From Mactra quadrangularis (lineage: Eukaryota > Mollusca > Bivalvia > Venerida > Mactridae), in the NCBI GenBank assembly GCA_025267735.1, contig CM046295.1, positions 15,211,592-15,275,591 on the forward strand: a DNA stretch of 64,000 nt. The letters run 5' to 3'. Positions 12,984 through 23,150 of the stretch are shown here, piece by piece. The notes beneath the pieces are model-generated. The model saw nothing but the letters and a program-made list of their open reading frames with translations. It did no database searches and had not been told where the DNA came from. Position 1 is the first letter of the stretch. Every line of letters begins with the position of its first letter. The position numbers and the translations under genes are program-made.

Positions 12984-13743
12984 GTACAGTATTGATTTAG
13001 CCTGAAAAAAATTAAACTTTTGAACTGTACACCATGAATAGTGCATCTTCTATCGAACTACACAAAATTACAAATTGAGTTTATGATGAAAAAATCTTTG
13101 AGTAGGAGTAACTCTCACTTCTTAAACAAGAGGGTGCCAAAAAGCCCTTGCTATGCATACACTATGTGTAAGCTGTATTATGGGTTGATAGAGGAAATTT
13201 AAGAATTACCAAATTAAATCTAGTGTATGGCTTCATACATGGCAACTCTTTAAAGACTTTCATGCATTAGTCCACGTAAAATTGTAAACTTCAGGGTCAA
13301 GGTCAATTTGACTCCAGGGGCATAATTTCAACAATACTCATAGAAACCAATTATGGTAATTAAACATAAAGGTCAAGATTTGTATTAAAAATTTGTAAAC
13401 AACCACAGACGGACTATCTCTCTAATCAAAATTCATCATCACTTACAAAGCTCTGATGATCATCCTGTCGAAGTTTACTGAAACAGGTTTTATGCATATA
13501 AAAATCATTGACTTACTTTATGTGAAGTTTAAGCTGGCTCAATCTCATCCAAACATTCCACAACTGTGTACATTGTTTTCAATTTATAATGCTTCATACA
13601 TGGAGAAATAGCCAAAGCACTGGCCATAATTAGGGTTGAAACTGTGAGAAATAAAATAAACAAGCAAAAAAGCAATAACTATGATTCTAGAGTGATGAAA
13701 CAATTTTTAAAACTCTTGTTATTATATTTACCATTATTTTTAG

Positions 13744-14350
13744 AGCAACTTGAATTGTGGGATTGATAGTAAATATGTCAAGCATTGAAGGATTGATACG
13801 AGACCTATTACCAGAAGAACTCCAGTATTTGGCTACTTACAAATTCAGCCAAGATCATCTGGAGCTTTTCTTTTCAGCAGTGCATGGTTGTGGTAAGTAA
13901 TATGATACATTTTGACTGTTAAATATAAATATAAAGTCAGAAAATATGTGTAAATTGATTAAATATCCAGTAATAGAAAGTAAAGTATTTCAATTCTCTA
14001 TGTATCTATATCTATGTACTCATATACAACATCAGAAACAAATTCATAACAAGAGGGTCATTAACCTTAAGATTACTCAACTGGCTGGATCATCACTAGC
14101 ACAGGTGCCTAGTTAACAATATCATTATTAAAAATTCACAAGATGAATACATGATGACATCATTCATTTTTTTTCAACCAGGAGGATGGAACAACAATCC
14201 CACCGCAAAGGGTTTGGAAAGTATAATTAGACGGCTACTTGCAAGAGCTGGTGCTATAATGGAGCCTTCTACGGCCAATGTCACAAGATTTGATGAGATT
14301 GATATTGTCAGGGTGTCAACTTCATCATATGTTCCATGCTATAAAATAGT
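13744..14350 (+). CDS. Catalytic C-terminal exons (DHLELFF and GGWNNNPT), premature TGA in the first
   Basis: Exon 13744-13892 encodes IVGLIVNMSSIEGLI and then TYKFSQDHLELFFSAVHG. Exon 14182-14350 continues GGWNNNPTAKGLESII. QDHLELFFSA, with its glutamate, and GGWNNNPT are the two strongest signatures of THAP9/P transposases and contain the third catalytic acid region. Codon 3 of the first exon is TGA (13751-13753) where KTG-type homologues have glycine, one base away (GGA). Everything after it remains open, which suggests a recent nonsense change. Confidence 0.75.
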
Positions 14351-14845
14351 GTAAGATAAATTTTTTATTGAATCAACTCAATGAATTAATAGCAAATTAA
14401 TTCTTTATCAACATTTCAAATAAGTAAAAATGCTTAAGTCACAGTAATACCTATCAAACACATACCATAAACATTGAATTATATCATTAACAGCAAAATT
14501 TATTTCTATTAGCATCGCCAAATCAACCAATCTAAATTAATTTACAGCAGCAACTTCTCTCAAGCAGACATTGCTGTAATGAGCCATATCATTTTATCTT
14601 AACAGTAATAACTGTGACTCCAAATATAGATGCAGATCCTAAAAATGCTTATTCATAAGGTTGGATAATTAATATATCCTGATCATCAAATATAGATAAG
14701 TTCAACTTGTACATGACATAAACTTTGTAAAGTATCATAATCAGTTAGAATCATGCAACCTTAGTTTAAATTAGATATTTACAGTGTGAGAAATATACAT
14801 AAAAAGTCATGCATACATTTTTGTCTGTCATTCATTTTTTTCCAG

Positions 14846-15747
14846 TCCAAGGGAAGAACTACACAATCCTCCTAAAGTAGATACATCAGTAGATATAGTG
14901 AAAGAAAATATATTAGTTTATATTGCAGGTAAACTTTTCTGGTTTTTTTTTCAATGATCTGCAATGTAATTTAAATATAATATCTAGTGTTTTCAATAAA
15001 TAAAGAACTTCAGCATTTTTTCAATAACAACTACTAATCACACATACCAACAAAGTATATATACAAATCTTTATCCGTAAACGATCAGCACAAGGTAACT
15101 GTTAAATGCTATGCAATATTACAGACATGAAACATAGACAAGATAGCCCTGACCCTGAACTTTGGTAAGATAAAGATTTTCCAGCTTCAGAATTTCAACT
15201 TAGTTTAAGCCAGATCCATATTAACTCTAAAGAATGTGTCTTTTCAGGATGGGTAGCTAGAAAAATCTCCAGTAATGTTTGTTGCGAGGTATGCAACATG
15301 TGTCTCTTTGACACAAGATTATCTCTAAGTGGGGTCTCCTGTGAATTCATAAAGAACAAAGACAGAGGTGCTCTGACAATACCATGTAAAGGAGTTATTC
15401 AAGTAATTGCTTCAAGTGAAAAGCACTACAGATTTTTATTTAACACTCACTTTGTTCAGCAAAAAATGTCTTCCTTACTTCTGGAAAGACATGTTTTGAC
15501 TGAGCTTGGTGCAGTAGACATCTTCAAGATGAACTCTCACATTAGAGAAACTGCAGTGGGGACTGACAACCACCATATGGATTTATTGCGCCTTCTTGTT
15601 AAGACTTATTTTAATTTAAGAACGCATCATGTCTGTTCCCTCCACAACATGTCTCTACAAGGAATAGTAAGAGACAAAAATTCAACAAACTTATTCTTTT
15701 CAATGGTCAGTAATGCAAATAAAATAGGGCTTATAATGAGTATTTAA
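14846..15747 (+). CDS. C-terminal exons of P-like transposase (YIAGWVARK)
   Basis: Exon 14846-14928 ends in the codons for YIAG. Exon 15248-15747 continues GWVARKISSNVCCEVCNMCL, so the join recreates the YIAG(F/W)V(A/V)RK block typical of the P-type C-terminus, followed by paired cysteines CCEVCNMC. A stop at 15745-15747 follows a lysine- and asparagine-rich tail. Family members often end a little further on with an LxxLxLFxxQ-like segment, so the last residues here may be read-through of a lost splice donor. Confidence 0.75.
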
Positions 15748-15872
15748 GTACATAGGTGCATGATAGGATATATGTCAAGTATTATATTTTAGGTCATCAT
15801 AGTCATCAAAGGTATTCTAAACTGACACTGTATTTTTGTTAATGTACTTCTCATACACTTAAGTTAAATTGT

Positions 15873-15884
15873 AATAAAATAAAG
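15873..15884 (+). promoter_or_regulatory. Polyadenylation signal AATAAA (overlapping pair)
   Basis: AATAAAATAAAG lies about 125 bp beyond the stop of the P-like transposase, followed by a T-rich stretch. This is the expected layout for its 3' end. Confidence 0.5.
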
Positions 15885-15920
15885 TGTTTTTCTAAGCTGC
15901 CATATCAGTTCTATAACTCC

Positions 15921-16310
15921 AGGGCTTTTTCAGGGGGTTTTGGGAAAAAGGCCCCTGCCCAAATTGGGAATTTTTAATGCTGTAAATAGTCCAATTTGGG
16001 AAAAAATCAACCCAATATGAAAATTTTATCATTAATTTTATTTTTTAATTTTGCAGTTTTTATGCCTTGCTTTGGTGTCTCCAAAAGTGTTGCAGTGTTC
16101 TTAAAGAGTTTTTTCTGACTGTTCAAGGAGGCAGTCAATGCACATTCTCATGTATTTAAGTTTTTACATGAAAACTAATGGTTTCTCAAGTACAGGGAAT
16201 TATTTGACAAGATTGGGAATTTTTTTCTTGAAATTGGCAAAAATGGTCATTATTTGGCATTGGGAATGAGGCCCATATTCGGCCCCGTGAGATAAACTGA
16301 AAAAGCCCTG
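15921..16310. mobile_element. hAT-like MITE, 390 bp
   Basis: The left end AGGGCTTTTTCAG and the right end CTGAAAAAGCCCT are perfect 13-bp inverted repeats. AACTCC occurs directly before the element (15915-15920) and again after it (16311-16316), consistent with a target-site duplication of at least 6 bp. The interior has no coding potential but repeats TTGGGAATTTTT in both halves. The open frame on the minus strand across the right end is not credible as a gene. Confidence 0.75.
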
Positions 16311-16586
16311 AACTCCAATTATAAATGTAAATGTTTACACATGTTGTTAAAGCTATTCCATGAACATTTTTGTTTATATACTGAATATGGCAATTACCTG
16401 TGAACCTGAAACACAAGTGCAAAGCAAACAGATTTCTTCTTCCCTTTGTCATCTTTATGCTTGTTTCCACCATTTGTCTGGAATAAAAATTGTTTAAGAA
16501 TGTCATTTTAAGAAGGAATGAATATGAATATTTTTTACTCATCATTAACTATAAATCAGACCTGTAGATAATACAGAAATATTACC

Positions 16587-16925
16587 AATCTGATTAAAAC
16601 CCGATCTACAATTTTACCGCTCGCATACTCGCTAATGTAGATCTGGCCTTTTCCAAACGAAGGTCACGTTCAGGTGACCTTTTCTCATCATAATATTCAT
16701 GACGAAATTGTTATGACACGTAACTTGTTTACATCGTCTACGTCACGAAAATTGAAATGAGCCGCCCAATCGCAGCCTGTGAATATTACCGCGGTTAAAT
16801 TAGCAAGCAAAACTTGGTCTAAAAATAGAAATTACGAAATCAAAATGTGATTAATAGTGTTTTCGTCTAGATGAAAGCTACGCATTGATTGGTCGACACA
16901 AAGTTCATCTCGACGTGACCTCAAA
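16587..16925 (-). repeat. ~330-bp interspersed element, copy 1
   Basis: The sequence matches, in reverse complement, copies at 19428-19706 and 61578-61890. Landmarks in order on the minus strand are TGATTGGTCGAC, CTATTTTTAGACCAAG, CACAGGCTGCGATTGG, ATTATGATGAGAAAAGG, AAGGTCACCTGAACGTGACC, CTTTTCCAAACG-complement and TTTTAATCAGATTGG. It could be a MITE or an end of a longer TIR element, because copies 1 and 2 face each other 2.5 kb apart. Confidence 0.8.
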
Positions 16926-17189
16926 GGGAAAAAGTACAGATCCAGTACGACGGTGGTCTACTGGATATGTGTTTACGCAGATTGGCTTTATTTAGGTATT
17001 GCTTTTTTAAAATTGAATATCAGTTTGAAATTTTCCTTTCTTCATTTCCAATTAATTAAAATAGGCTGGAAGTTTAACTGTTTACTTTACTATTTACATA
17101 TGACATCACTGACCTTTCAAAGGCATGGACTTTTATTTCAGTAAATACAACATGCTTAGTTCTTTGTTTTGTTATCGAAATACACCAGT

Positions 17190-17390
17190 ATATTGTAAAC
17201 CCAGTATGAATCTAAAATGTATATTTGTTAAAAATGTAATTATATACATCATTATTACCAGTAGGGCTCTCACAATATGCCAGAAGCGTATATTGTATAC
17301 CCAGTATAAAACATACATGTATTATTGTTAAAAACGTTTTTATATACATCATTTTTACCAATAGGGCTGTCATGATACACAAGAAGCGTA
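17190..17390 (+). repeat. Tandem duplication of ~100 bp at a MITE end
   Basis: Two adjacent ~100-bp units each contain TATATTGTAxACCCAGTAT, TTGTTAAAAA, TATATACATCATT, TTACCA, TAGGGCT and AGAAGCGTAT. The unit spans both flank and left terminus of the MITE at 17262-17799, so the duplication copied the insertion junction. Confidence 0.75.
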
Positions 17391-17799
17391 TCAGGGTATA
17401 ATGCAATATGCTACTGCGTACTGCGATACGTATCATGATCTATTGTGGGTTATAGATTCATTGTATTTAAATGAAACGTTTCAAAATCTTCCATGCAGCT
17501 TCTGATAGAATCTAACTTTCTTAAGTACAGACAGTCATTTAGGACTGTAATATAGGTTTTGCATATATAATTCTTAATGTGAAGGAATCATTCACCCCTT
17601 AGCTGCAGAACATCCTACGAATCTAACTCCTGGACACTATGCTTGTTTTGCTGTCATTTCTCTGTTTTCATTTCGTGGACAGAAGACTTATACAATGAAT
17701 TAAAAAATAATGCCAAATACTAGTATGTTACATGTGTACCACCGTACATATTAGAGCAGCTGTGTATTTGCAATGTTATAGTATATAATGACAGCCCTA
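17262..17799. mobile_element. hAT-type MITE, 538 bp, perfect 8-bp target-site duplication
   Basis: The left end TAGGGCTCTCACAATA and the right end (complement) TAGGGCTGTCATTATA form inverted repeats with three mismatches. ATTACCAG flanks both sides exactly (17254-17261 and 17800-17807), an 8-bp target duplication as made by hAT transposases. An internal duplicate of the left terminus lies near 17363. No coding content. Confidence 0.8.
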
Positions 17800-18100
17800 A
17801 TTACCAGTTTCAATATTTAGTGTTATAAAAGGAAGTAATATGAATTTTGAAAAGAAATATACATTATAAACTGATATATGCTTGATATAATTTTATTCTT
17901 TTACCCATGAAACTCACCAGATCTGAACAAATACTGTCTGGCAATTTGGCCCTTTGACTCGTTTATTGCACTCCAGCTTAAGAATTCCAACTTCAAGTTT
18001 TAGCCAAGTCTAAATTAATTTTATAAGTCCCTGTTAAGGTTTTGCAGTGAGCTATGATTATCCTCAGGCTCAAGTGGCCCTTGGTCTTGGACTCCCTTAC

Positions 18101-18255
18101 TTGGGAACAGGTCGTTTCTCCACTAAGTCATTTCTCCCCTGGTCATTTTCCACTTTTTGGATGTCATTTCTCCACTCTTCCCTGGACATTTCTTTACTTT
18201 TTTTCAACAATTTCACCGTAAGCCCCCTTACTTCACTCCAAATATCAATGTTGAC
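18101..18255 (-). CDS. Possible further exon of the unnamed minus-strand gene
   Basis: An acceptor (GTAATTTCAG on the minus strand) is followed by one open frame of about 51 codons up to a GTAAGG donor. The phase continues exactly from exon 18710-18833. The peptide is charged (KLLKKSKEMSREEW) and has no motif I know. The DNA also contains imperfect CATTTCTCC-type repeats on the plus strand, so the open frame may be accidental. Confidence 0.3.
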
Positions 18256-18709
18256 CTGAAATTACTAGCATAGCAGTAAAAATCATTTCCATATTGTTCA
18301 TGAATTACAAAGGCAAGTACAGTCAGTCGAAATTAGCCCTGTACACAATTCCATTAACGATCGGACATAAATATTGAAAAATAAAATTTTTTTAACAACA
18401 TTAAAATCGGTGTACTTAGAAGTTTCGTTAAGTATAGTTGTTGAACAGCCTTTATAAAACTTTAATGGAAAATTTCAAGTATCCTTCAGCTATTTAACTG
18501 TAGCAAAGTAAAAATAATTGTAAATCTTTTTTAATTTTCTAAAATGATATCAAGTTCATTAGTACAAATGTAATTAATAAAGATTAATGGATTGACTTGA
18601 CTTCACATTGTAATTTAGAATGATATTCAAATCTGATGAAATGTATGATGAAAACACTTAAAAAACAAAAAAACTGACTATCATAGAAATTTAGCAACTT
18701 TTTATTTAC

Positions 18710-18833
18710 CAAATTTTATCAGGTAACTTATCACCATATTTCATCGCATAACTTTCTAGCCAAACAACTGCAAACATGCCAGCCTGAGTCAAATGTCACT
18801 TTGTCTTCCCCGGTTGTCTAATAGGAATTCCTT
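18710..18833 (-). pseudogene. Exon of unnamed transposon-like gene, in-frame stop
   Basis: Between a GTATTTTCAG acceptor and a GTAAAT donor this exon reads KGIPIRQPGKTK, a TGA stop, then HLTQAGMFAVVWLESYA and MKYGDKLPDK. It joins exon 19008-19120 in phase. 'F(V/A)xxWLxxYAxxxGxxLPD' after a short basic loop is something I associate, from memory only, with a protein family multiplied in invertebrate genomes beside DNA transposons. I cannot name the family. The stop suggests a decayed copy. Confidence 0.5.
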
Positions 18834-19007
18834 CTGAAAATACTTAGATAAGTTTTCTTTCAGTTCGGTGTTGTGAAGTTTTATCTCATAATTTCACTAG
18901 TTAAGACAATAGGCATAGCTCTAATTGAACCATGCATAAAACTGTGCTATAAACTGACAATAAGTTATAACATTTATAACATACTCAGTTTGCAGTAATT
19001 AACTTAC

Positions 19008-19120
19008 TTTCAAATTTCTTCTTTATGTTATAAAAAGTTGAACTTGATAATCCAATAATCAAAAGCCAAGCTTTCAGACAAACACGATGCGTTCCAATTA
19101 GGAAAACTGTTTTACCATGG
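19008..19120 (-). CDS. Exon of unnamed transposon-like gene (VCLKAW motif)
   Basis: After a TCCTTTCAG acceptor, 113 bp encode HGKTVFLIGTHRVCLKAWLL and then GLSSSTFYNIKKKFE, ending at a GTAAGT donor. The pattern 'VCxxAWLxxxGxSxxxFYxIxKxF' resembles the domain preceding the basic loop in the family described for exon 18710-18833, and the two exons join in phase. No stop occurs within it. Function unknown; a transposase accessory or DNA-binding role is only a guess. Confidence 0.5.
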
Positions 19121-19427
19121 CTGAAAGGAATAAAATTGAGGTAATTATGCACACACATGTTACATAAAATGTAAAATTGATAGGTAATGAAACATATACA
19201 TGGAATATAATAGCTGCATCAGTGCTATGTACTAATTAGCTTAAATTATCTATTGTCATTTTGTGCACTGGTTGCTTTAAACAATTTTCTCAATAGTTTT
19301 GTAGTGTAAAGTGTGAAACTAAGATTTTAAATTTTAGACATGTACATGTATGCCTTACTTTGATATGTTGCTTTAGATTAAGAATAAAAAGTGAAGTTCA
19401 ATTAATTTAACATCATCTAAACGAAAA

Positions 19428-19706
19428 AAATGTTAATCACATTTTGATTTTGTAATTTCTATTTTTAGACCAAGATTTGCAAGCAAATTTAACAGCAGTA
19501 TTATTCACAGTCTGCGATTGGGTGGCTCATTTCAAATTGCGTGACGTAGAAGATGTTAACAAGTTACGTATCATAACAATTTCGTCATGAATATTATGAT
19601 GAGAAAAGGTCACCTGAACGTGACCTTCGTTTGGAAAAGGCCAGATCTAAACTAGCGAGTATGGGAGCAGTAAAAGTTTAGATCGGGTTTTAATCAGATT
19701 GATCAT
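19428..19706 (+). repeat. ~330-bp interspersed element, copy 2
   Basis: This is the inverted partner of copy 1 at 16587-16925 with high similarity from CTATTTTTAGACCAAG to TTTTAATCAGATTGA. It sits between exons 19758-19855 and 19008-19120 of the minus-strand gene, that is, in an intron. It contains AAGGTCACCTGAACGTGACC, an 8-bp inverted repeat around a 6-bp spacer. Confidence 0.8.
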
Positions 19707-19757
19707 AAATGATGTAGTCAACAGAGAAATAAATATCCCATGTTGTTTGAAAAATAC

Positions 19758-19855
19758 CTTGATGCTGTTTAATCCATTCGATGACATACTCAGCTTTTTC
19801 TTTTTTCAAGAACAGTTGTCTGGCCTTGCTGGCTACTCCTACACATAACTGTGAC
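19758..19855 (-). CDS. Exon-like segment upstream of the VCLKAW exon
   Basis: A minus-strand frame reads MLCLSQLCVGVASKARQLF and KKEKAEYVIEWIKQHQ before a GT donor at 19757. A K/R-rich helix with 'EYVxEWIKxHQ' just upstream of the VCLKAW exon fits a single protein. The splice phase into 19120 does not match, so a small exon is missing or the copy is damaged. The 5' border is uncertain. Confidence 0.35.
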
Positions 19856-20166
19856 AAGCACAACATAGCACAGCAATACTATTGTCTTGGCAATGGCAAT
19901 TTCAATTTGTGAGTGTTTTTCATTTACCACTAAAATTAAAAGATAAAAATTTCATTTAATAGAGCTGTTATCAAGTATCATGAAACATCCATGTACATTG
20001 TATATTCAACAACTAATTAAACAATTAAAACAATCTCAATTGTATCCTTCTCCAAATTTAACGATACTGCATTTATTAGAAAAATAAATATTATTATCAT
20101 AATGATTGAACAAAATGGTCTCAAGGCCATGTATTATTTGTTTAATATTTTAACAACAATGGAAAA

Positions 20167-20340
20167 GATTATTATCATATTAAGTGCTCAATGAAGAACT
20201 CAACATTTCATTGTATTAATAAAAAGAAACAGGTAGGCCCTATATATTCATACAGTTCATCAGTTACAGATCTTGGTCGTTTATTGTCATATTAAGTGCT
20301 CAATGAAGACCACAACATTTCACTTAACAAATAAAAAATG
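20167..20340. repeat. Short imperfect tandem duplication
   Basis: ATATTAAGTGCTCAATGAAG followed by ACAACATTTCA-like text occurs near 20175 and again near 20288, about 113 bp apart. Confidence 0.55.
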
Positions 20341-20396
20341 TATATACAAACATGTATATATTTATTAATATTAATGTAATTTAAAATCTATATTAC

Positions 20397-20483
20397 TTTC
20401 ATTTTTTTCTCCAAAATGAAGTTCCATTTCGTCATCATTACATATACTAACAGTCTCATCTTCACTGTCTGTAAACTGAGACA
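20397..20483 (-). CDS. Duplicated acidic exon, copy A (open)
   Basis: Between a TATTTCAG acceptor and a GTAATA donor, 87 bp encode SQFTDSEDETVSICNDDEM and ELHFGEKNE. The exon starts and ends in phase 1, like copy B at 20767-20847. It is acidic and serine-rich and has no known motif. It may belong to the same gene as the exons at 18.7-19.9 kb on this strand. Confidence 0.45.
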
Positions 20484-20766
20484 CTGAAATACATTTAAGC
20501 CAACTGAAAAGACTGTCATAATCTTTGATATGTGAGTAATATGCTAATAAAATATTTATTCATCAGTTATAAATCATGGGCATCATACAGCATTAATCAA
20601 CGTTAATACATGAACATGTGTGCCTATGTTTGAATTAATTTTTTTGTTGGTTAAAAGAATTTTCAGTGAGTCATTCTTGTGCAGATAATGCACAATCGTA
20701 ATTCATATTATAGAACACAATTATCAAACTTTGAAGAAAATAACATAAAACATTATAGAAGATTAC

Positions 20767-20847
20767 TTTCAGGTTGTAGTTCAGCATGAACTTCCATTTT
20801 ATCATCCTAAACAACACTGTCATCTTCAGATATTGTTGAAACTGAAT
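20767..20847 (-). pseudogene. Duplicated acidic exon, copy B (TAG inside)
   Basis: Between a TTTTTTCAG acceptor and a GTAATC donor, 81 bp encode SVSTISEDDSVV, a TAG stop, then DDKMEVHAELQPE. Residues align with copy A (S-E-D-[ED]-[ST]-V, then DD-[EK]-ME-[LV]-H), both exons are phase 1-1 and the donor contexts match. That combination points to exon duplication rather than chance. Confidence 0.45.
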
Positions 20848-22226
20848 CTGAAAAAATGCATTACAAGATATATGTGCGGAAATATCACCATTGATACATT
20901 TTAATTTTGTTTCACATTTCCTTAATTAATGAAGTACCCACTAAATGTTTGGAGACAAAGGAAATTTAATAACAAAAACAAAAATTGCATTGTTTTTGTT
21001 TGGTACATCCTCTGTTTTTAATACATGTATATTTGATGATTAAATAAAACCATTATTCTTGAATGCATCACATGTATAAGATTCACATGTATCAGAATAT
21101 CATGAAGTGAAAATGAACCCAGTTGCACTAATATATCAGTTTACATGATAGTCTTTACTGAACTTAGTGCTTTCAGACAGACTTAAGCCATGAATAAATG
21201 TATTAATTTATTTGTATTCAAATAATTTCAACATTTAATACTGTATAATTATTTTATTTTGTATTTAAGTTTATGAATAGTATTCTATGAATAAACTTGA
21301 TTTATTTTTCTAAATAGAGATCACTGTAAGGATCAACAACTCTGTATGAGAGATTGGCCATTAAGTCTAAAATATTACATTCGGTCCAAGAAAGACAACT
21401 CTTCCAATACTAAAATATGCATGAAACAACAATGTAGCAGTTACCTCCCTTCTTCTTCTTATTTAGAGGTTTTTCACTAAACCGGTTTTTCTAGTTATGT
21501 TCTTTATTGATTGTTCTTATCTGAGTCTGAAATTTAAATGTTTAAATAGATGTTAAAATGTGTTCGGAAACTATTTTTCGTAAAGTGGGAGAATAATTAT
21601 CTTTAAAACCTTTTTTCAAACTTATTCAAACAGTTGCATAATATGTGTAGATCATTTGAAAATACAAATATGAAATATCTATGTACAATGTTGTTCAAAT
21701 AAAGACGATGCACGTGCATTAATTCATGCTATGCATGTATGCGCAAAGAACAATATGTATTGCAATATATTGCAATACGGGTTTCGTGTATTGCAATATA
21801 TTGCAATACGGTTTTAACCGTATTGTTACACCCCTATTATTTAGTACAACACACCTTCAATAGACTGAAGATTATGTGTTGGCGCTGAGTTAAAAACTGA
21901 TAAAAAATAACAGAGGTGATTTATGTACAGTACTTGACAGTACATGAGGAAGTCCAGACCCTAGACATAAAAAAATTGAATGTTTTTAATCCAGGGAAAG
22001 TTTCTAACAGAGCAAATATAACAATCTTAAAGAAATAAATGAAACTATAATTCCACTAACAGAAGACTTTCAAAGAAAAATTATATCTAAATCAAATCTA
22101 AATTAAGCTATTAACAATACTAAGTGGGTGGGGTAGTGCCCATCTGGAAACATTCAATAATACCAACAAAATTCTTATAAAATCATGACAAGTCTAGAAA
22201 ATGTTAAATTATGATACAAATAATCA

Positions 22227-22541
22227 TTAAGCATTAATTTCTAACCAAAATAACAAAATAACTCTTCTTGAAAAAATAGTACATAACTTGATGACTTGAT
22301 CGGGATGCTGCACACCGTCTAGAAATTCTTGGCAATGACTAAAACGCTGACCAACAGAAAATCGTTGTTGGCAGCTTAAACAGGTAGCGCATATCGCGCC
22401 TACAGTATGCGATAAAACATAACATACCTGACAAACTGTCATATGCCTTGCACTTCCTCTTTTTTGCCATCCACCATCAACACTGACTGACTTCAATTTC
22501 AGTTTTCTCCATATGAAAAGGAACAAATAAGCTTTTATCAT
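22227..22541 (-). pseudogene. Mutator-like transposase fragment, copy A
   Basis: The minus strand reads KLKSVSVDGGWQKRG, then the frame shifts to one reading KAYDSLSG. 'S(V/I)SVDGxWQKRGxxxxYxSxSG' is the start of a Mutator-like transposase domain common in invertebrate DNA transposons. Downstream, CATCLSCQQ resembles its C-x2-C zinc region, again in the first frame. At least one frameshift and absence of the remaining catalytic domain make this a relic. Copy B at 32068-32382 is identical. Confidence 0.5.
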
Positions 22542-23150
22542 ACATCAAAATAGTTGAAAATGTTATAAAACAATCAAAACTGTTAACCAACTTATATCCT
22601 ACTTTGGAACAACAATAGAAAAAAGTGTACCAATTAAAAAAAGAATGTTTCAAAAGTGAAAACAATTGAGAATGGTACATGTATCAAGGCAGCCTAACAT
22701 ATTTCTACATACAGAATTATAACTGCAAGTTTTTTTTTGAAAGTTTTACTAAGCAGATGTGAATGTATTTTTCAATCAGACAAATAATTCATCAGACTTA
22801 CTCATCAATCAGACTAACCTAATCTTGCAAAGACATATATCCATACTTTCTTGTCTGATAGTCTCCACTACCTTTCCAACCTCTTCCAGCCTAAACAAAT
22901 TGAAATCAACTAACACATTTAATACACATGAACAGATTGAAAAGAGAACTTAAAAATTAGATGTTATGTTGGACCTTCCCTTGAATGAAAATCTTGAATC
23001 CTTATATGACAAATTAACAATAATTGAAAACACTCAAGCAACATGATACAAGGTGAAATAATGTATGATATACATGTAGTTGATTTCAAACTTATCTAAT
23101 TTAAACAATTATTATTATATATTATTATATTAAAATGACTCGGCAAATAA

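Larger units (their letters stand above)
5840..15747 (+). pseudogene. P-element/THAP9-like transposase gene, multi-exon, one in-frame stop
   Basis: A chain of exons encodes the domain order of P-element and THAP9 transposases: THAP zinc finger, coiled coil, RNase-H-like catalytic core with GTP-binding-type insertion, and C-terminal domain. The exons I place are 5840-5949, 6906-7107, 7523-7606, 8161-8358, 9382-9535, 10029-10124, 11637-12333, 12811-12983, 13744-13892, 14182-14350, 14846-14928 and 15248-15747. All joins keep frame across GT-AG borders except 8358 to 9382, where a short exon seems missing or was not recognised. Most of the insertion domain is also unaccounted for between 12334 and 12810. 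Exon 13744-13892 has an in-frame TGA at 13751-13753, where homologues usually have glycine. The gene is therefore either recently dead, polymorphic or carries a base error. Autonomous element and domesticated host gene are both possible; I found no P-type terminal repeats. Confidence 0.8.

Noticed and set aside
16186..16545. 119-codon minus-strand frame.
   Set aside because: It runs out of a MITE end into non-coding sequence, with no recognisable domain or codon-like composition.
18047..18259. 70-codon plus-strand frame with SYDYPQAQV and serine/phenylalanine-rich text.
   Set aside because: It derives from imperfect CATTTCTCC-type repeats, and the opposite strand fits a phase-matched exon better, although that is also weak.
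21755..21840. TATTGCAATATATTGCAATACGG repeats followed by TGTTACACCCCTA, looking like one end of a hAT MITE.
   Set aside because: The opposite end and a target duplication could not be found, so no element boundaries are claimed. The segment is present identically in duplication copy B.
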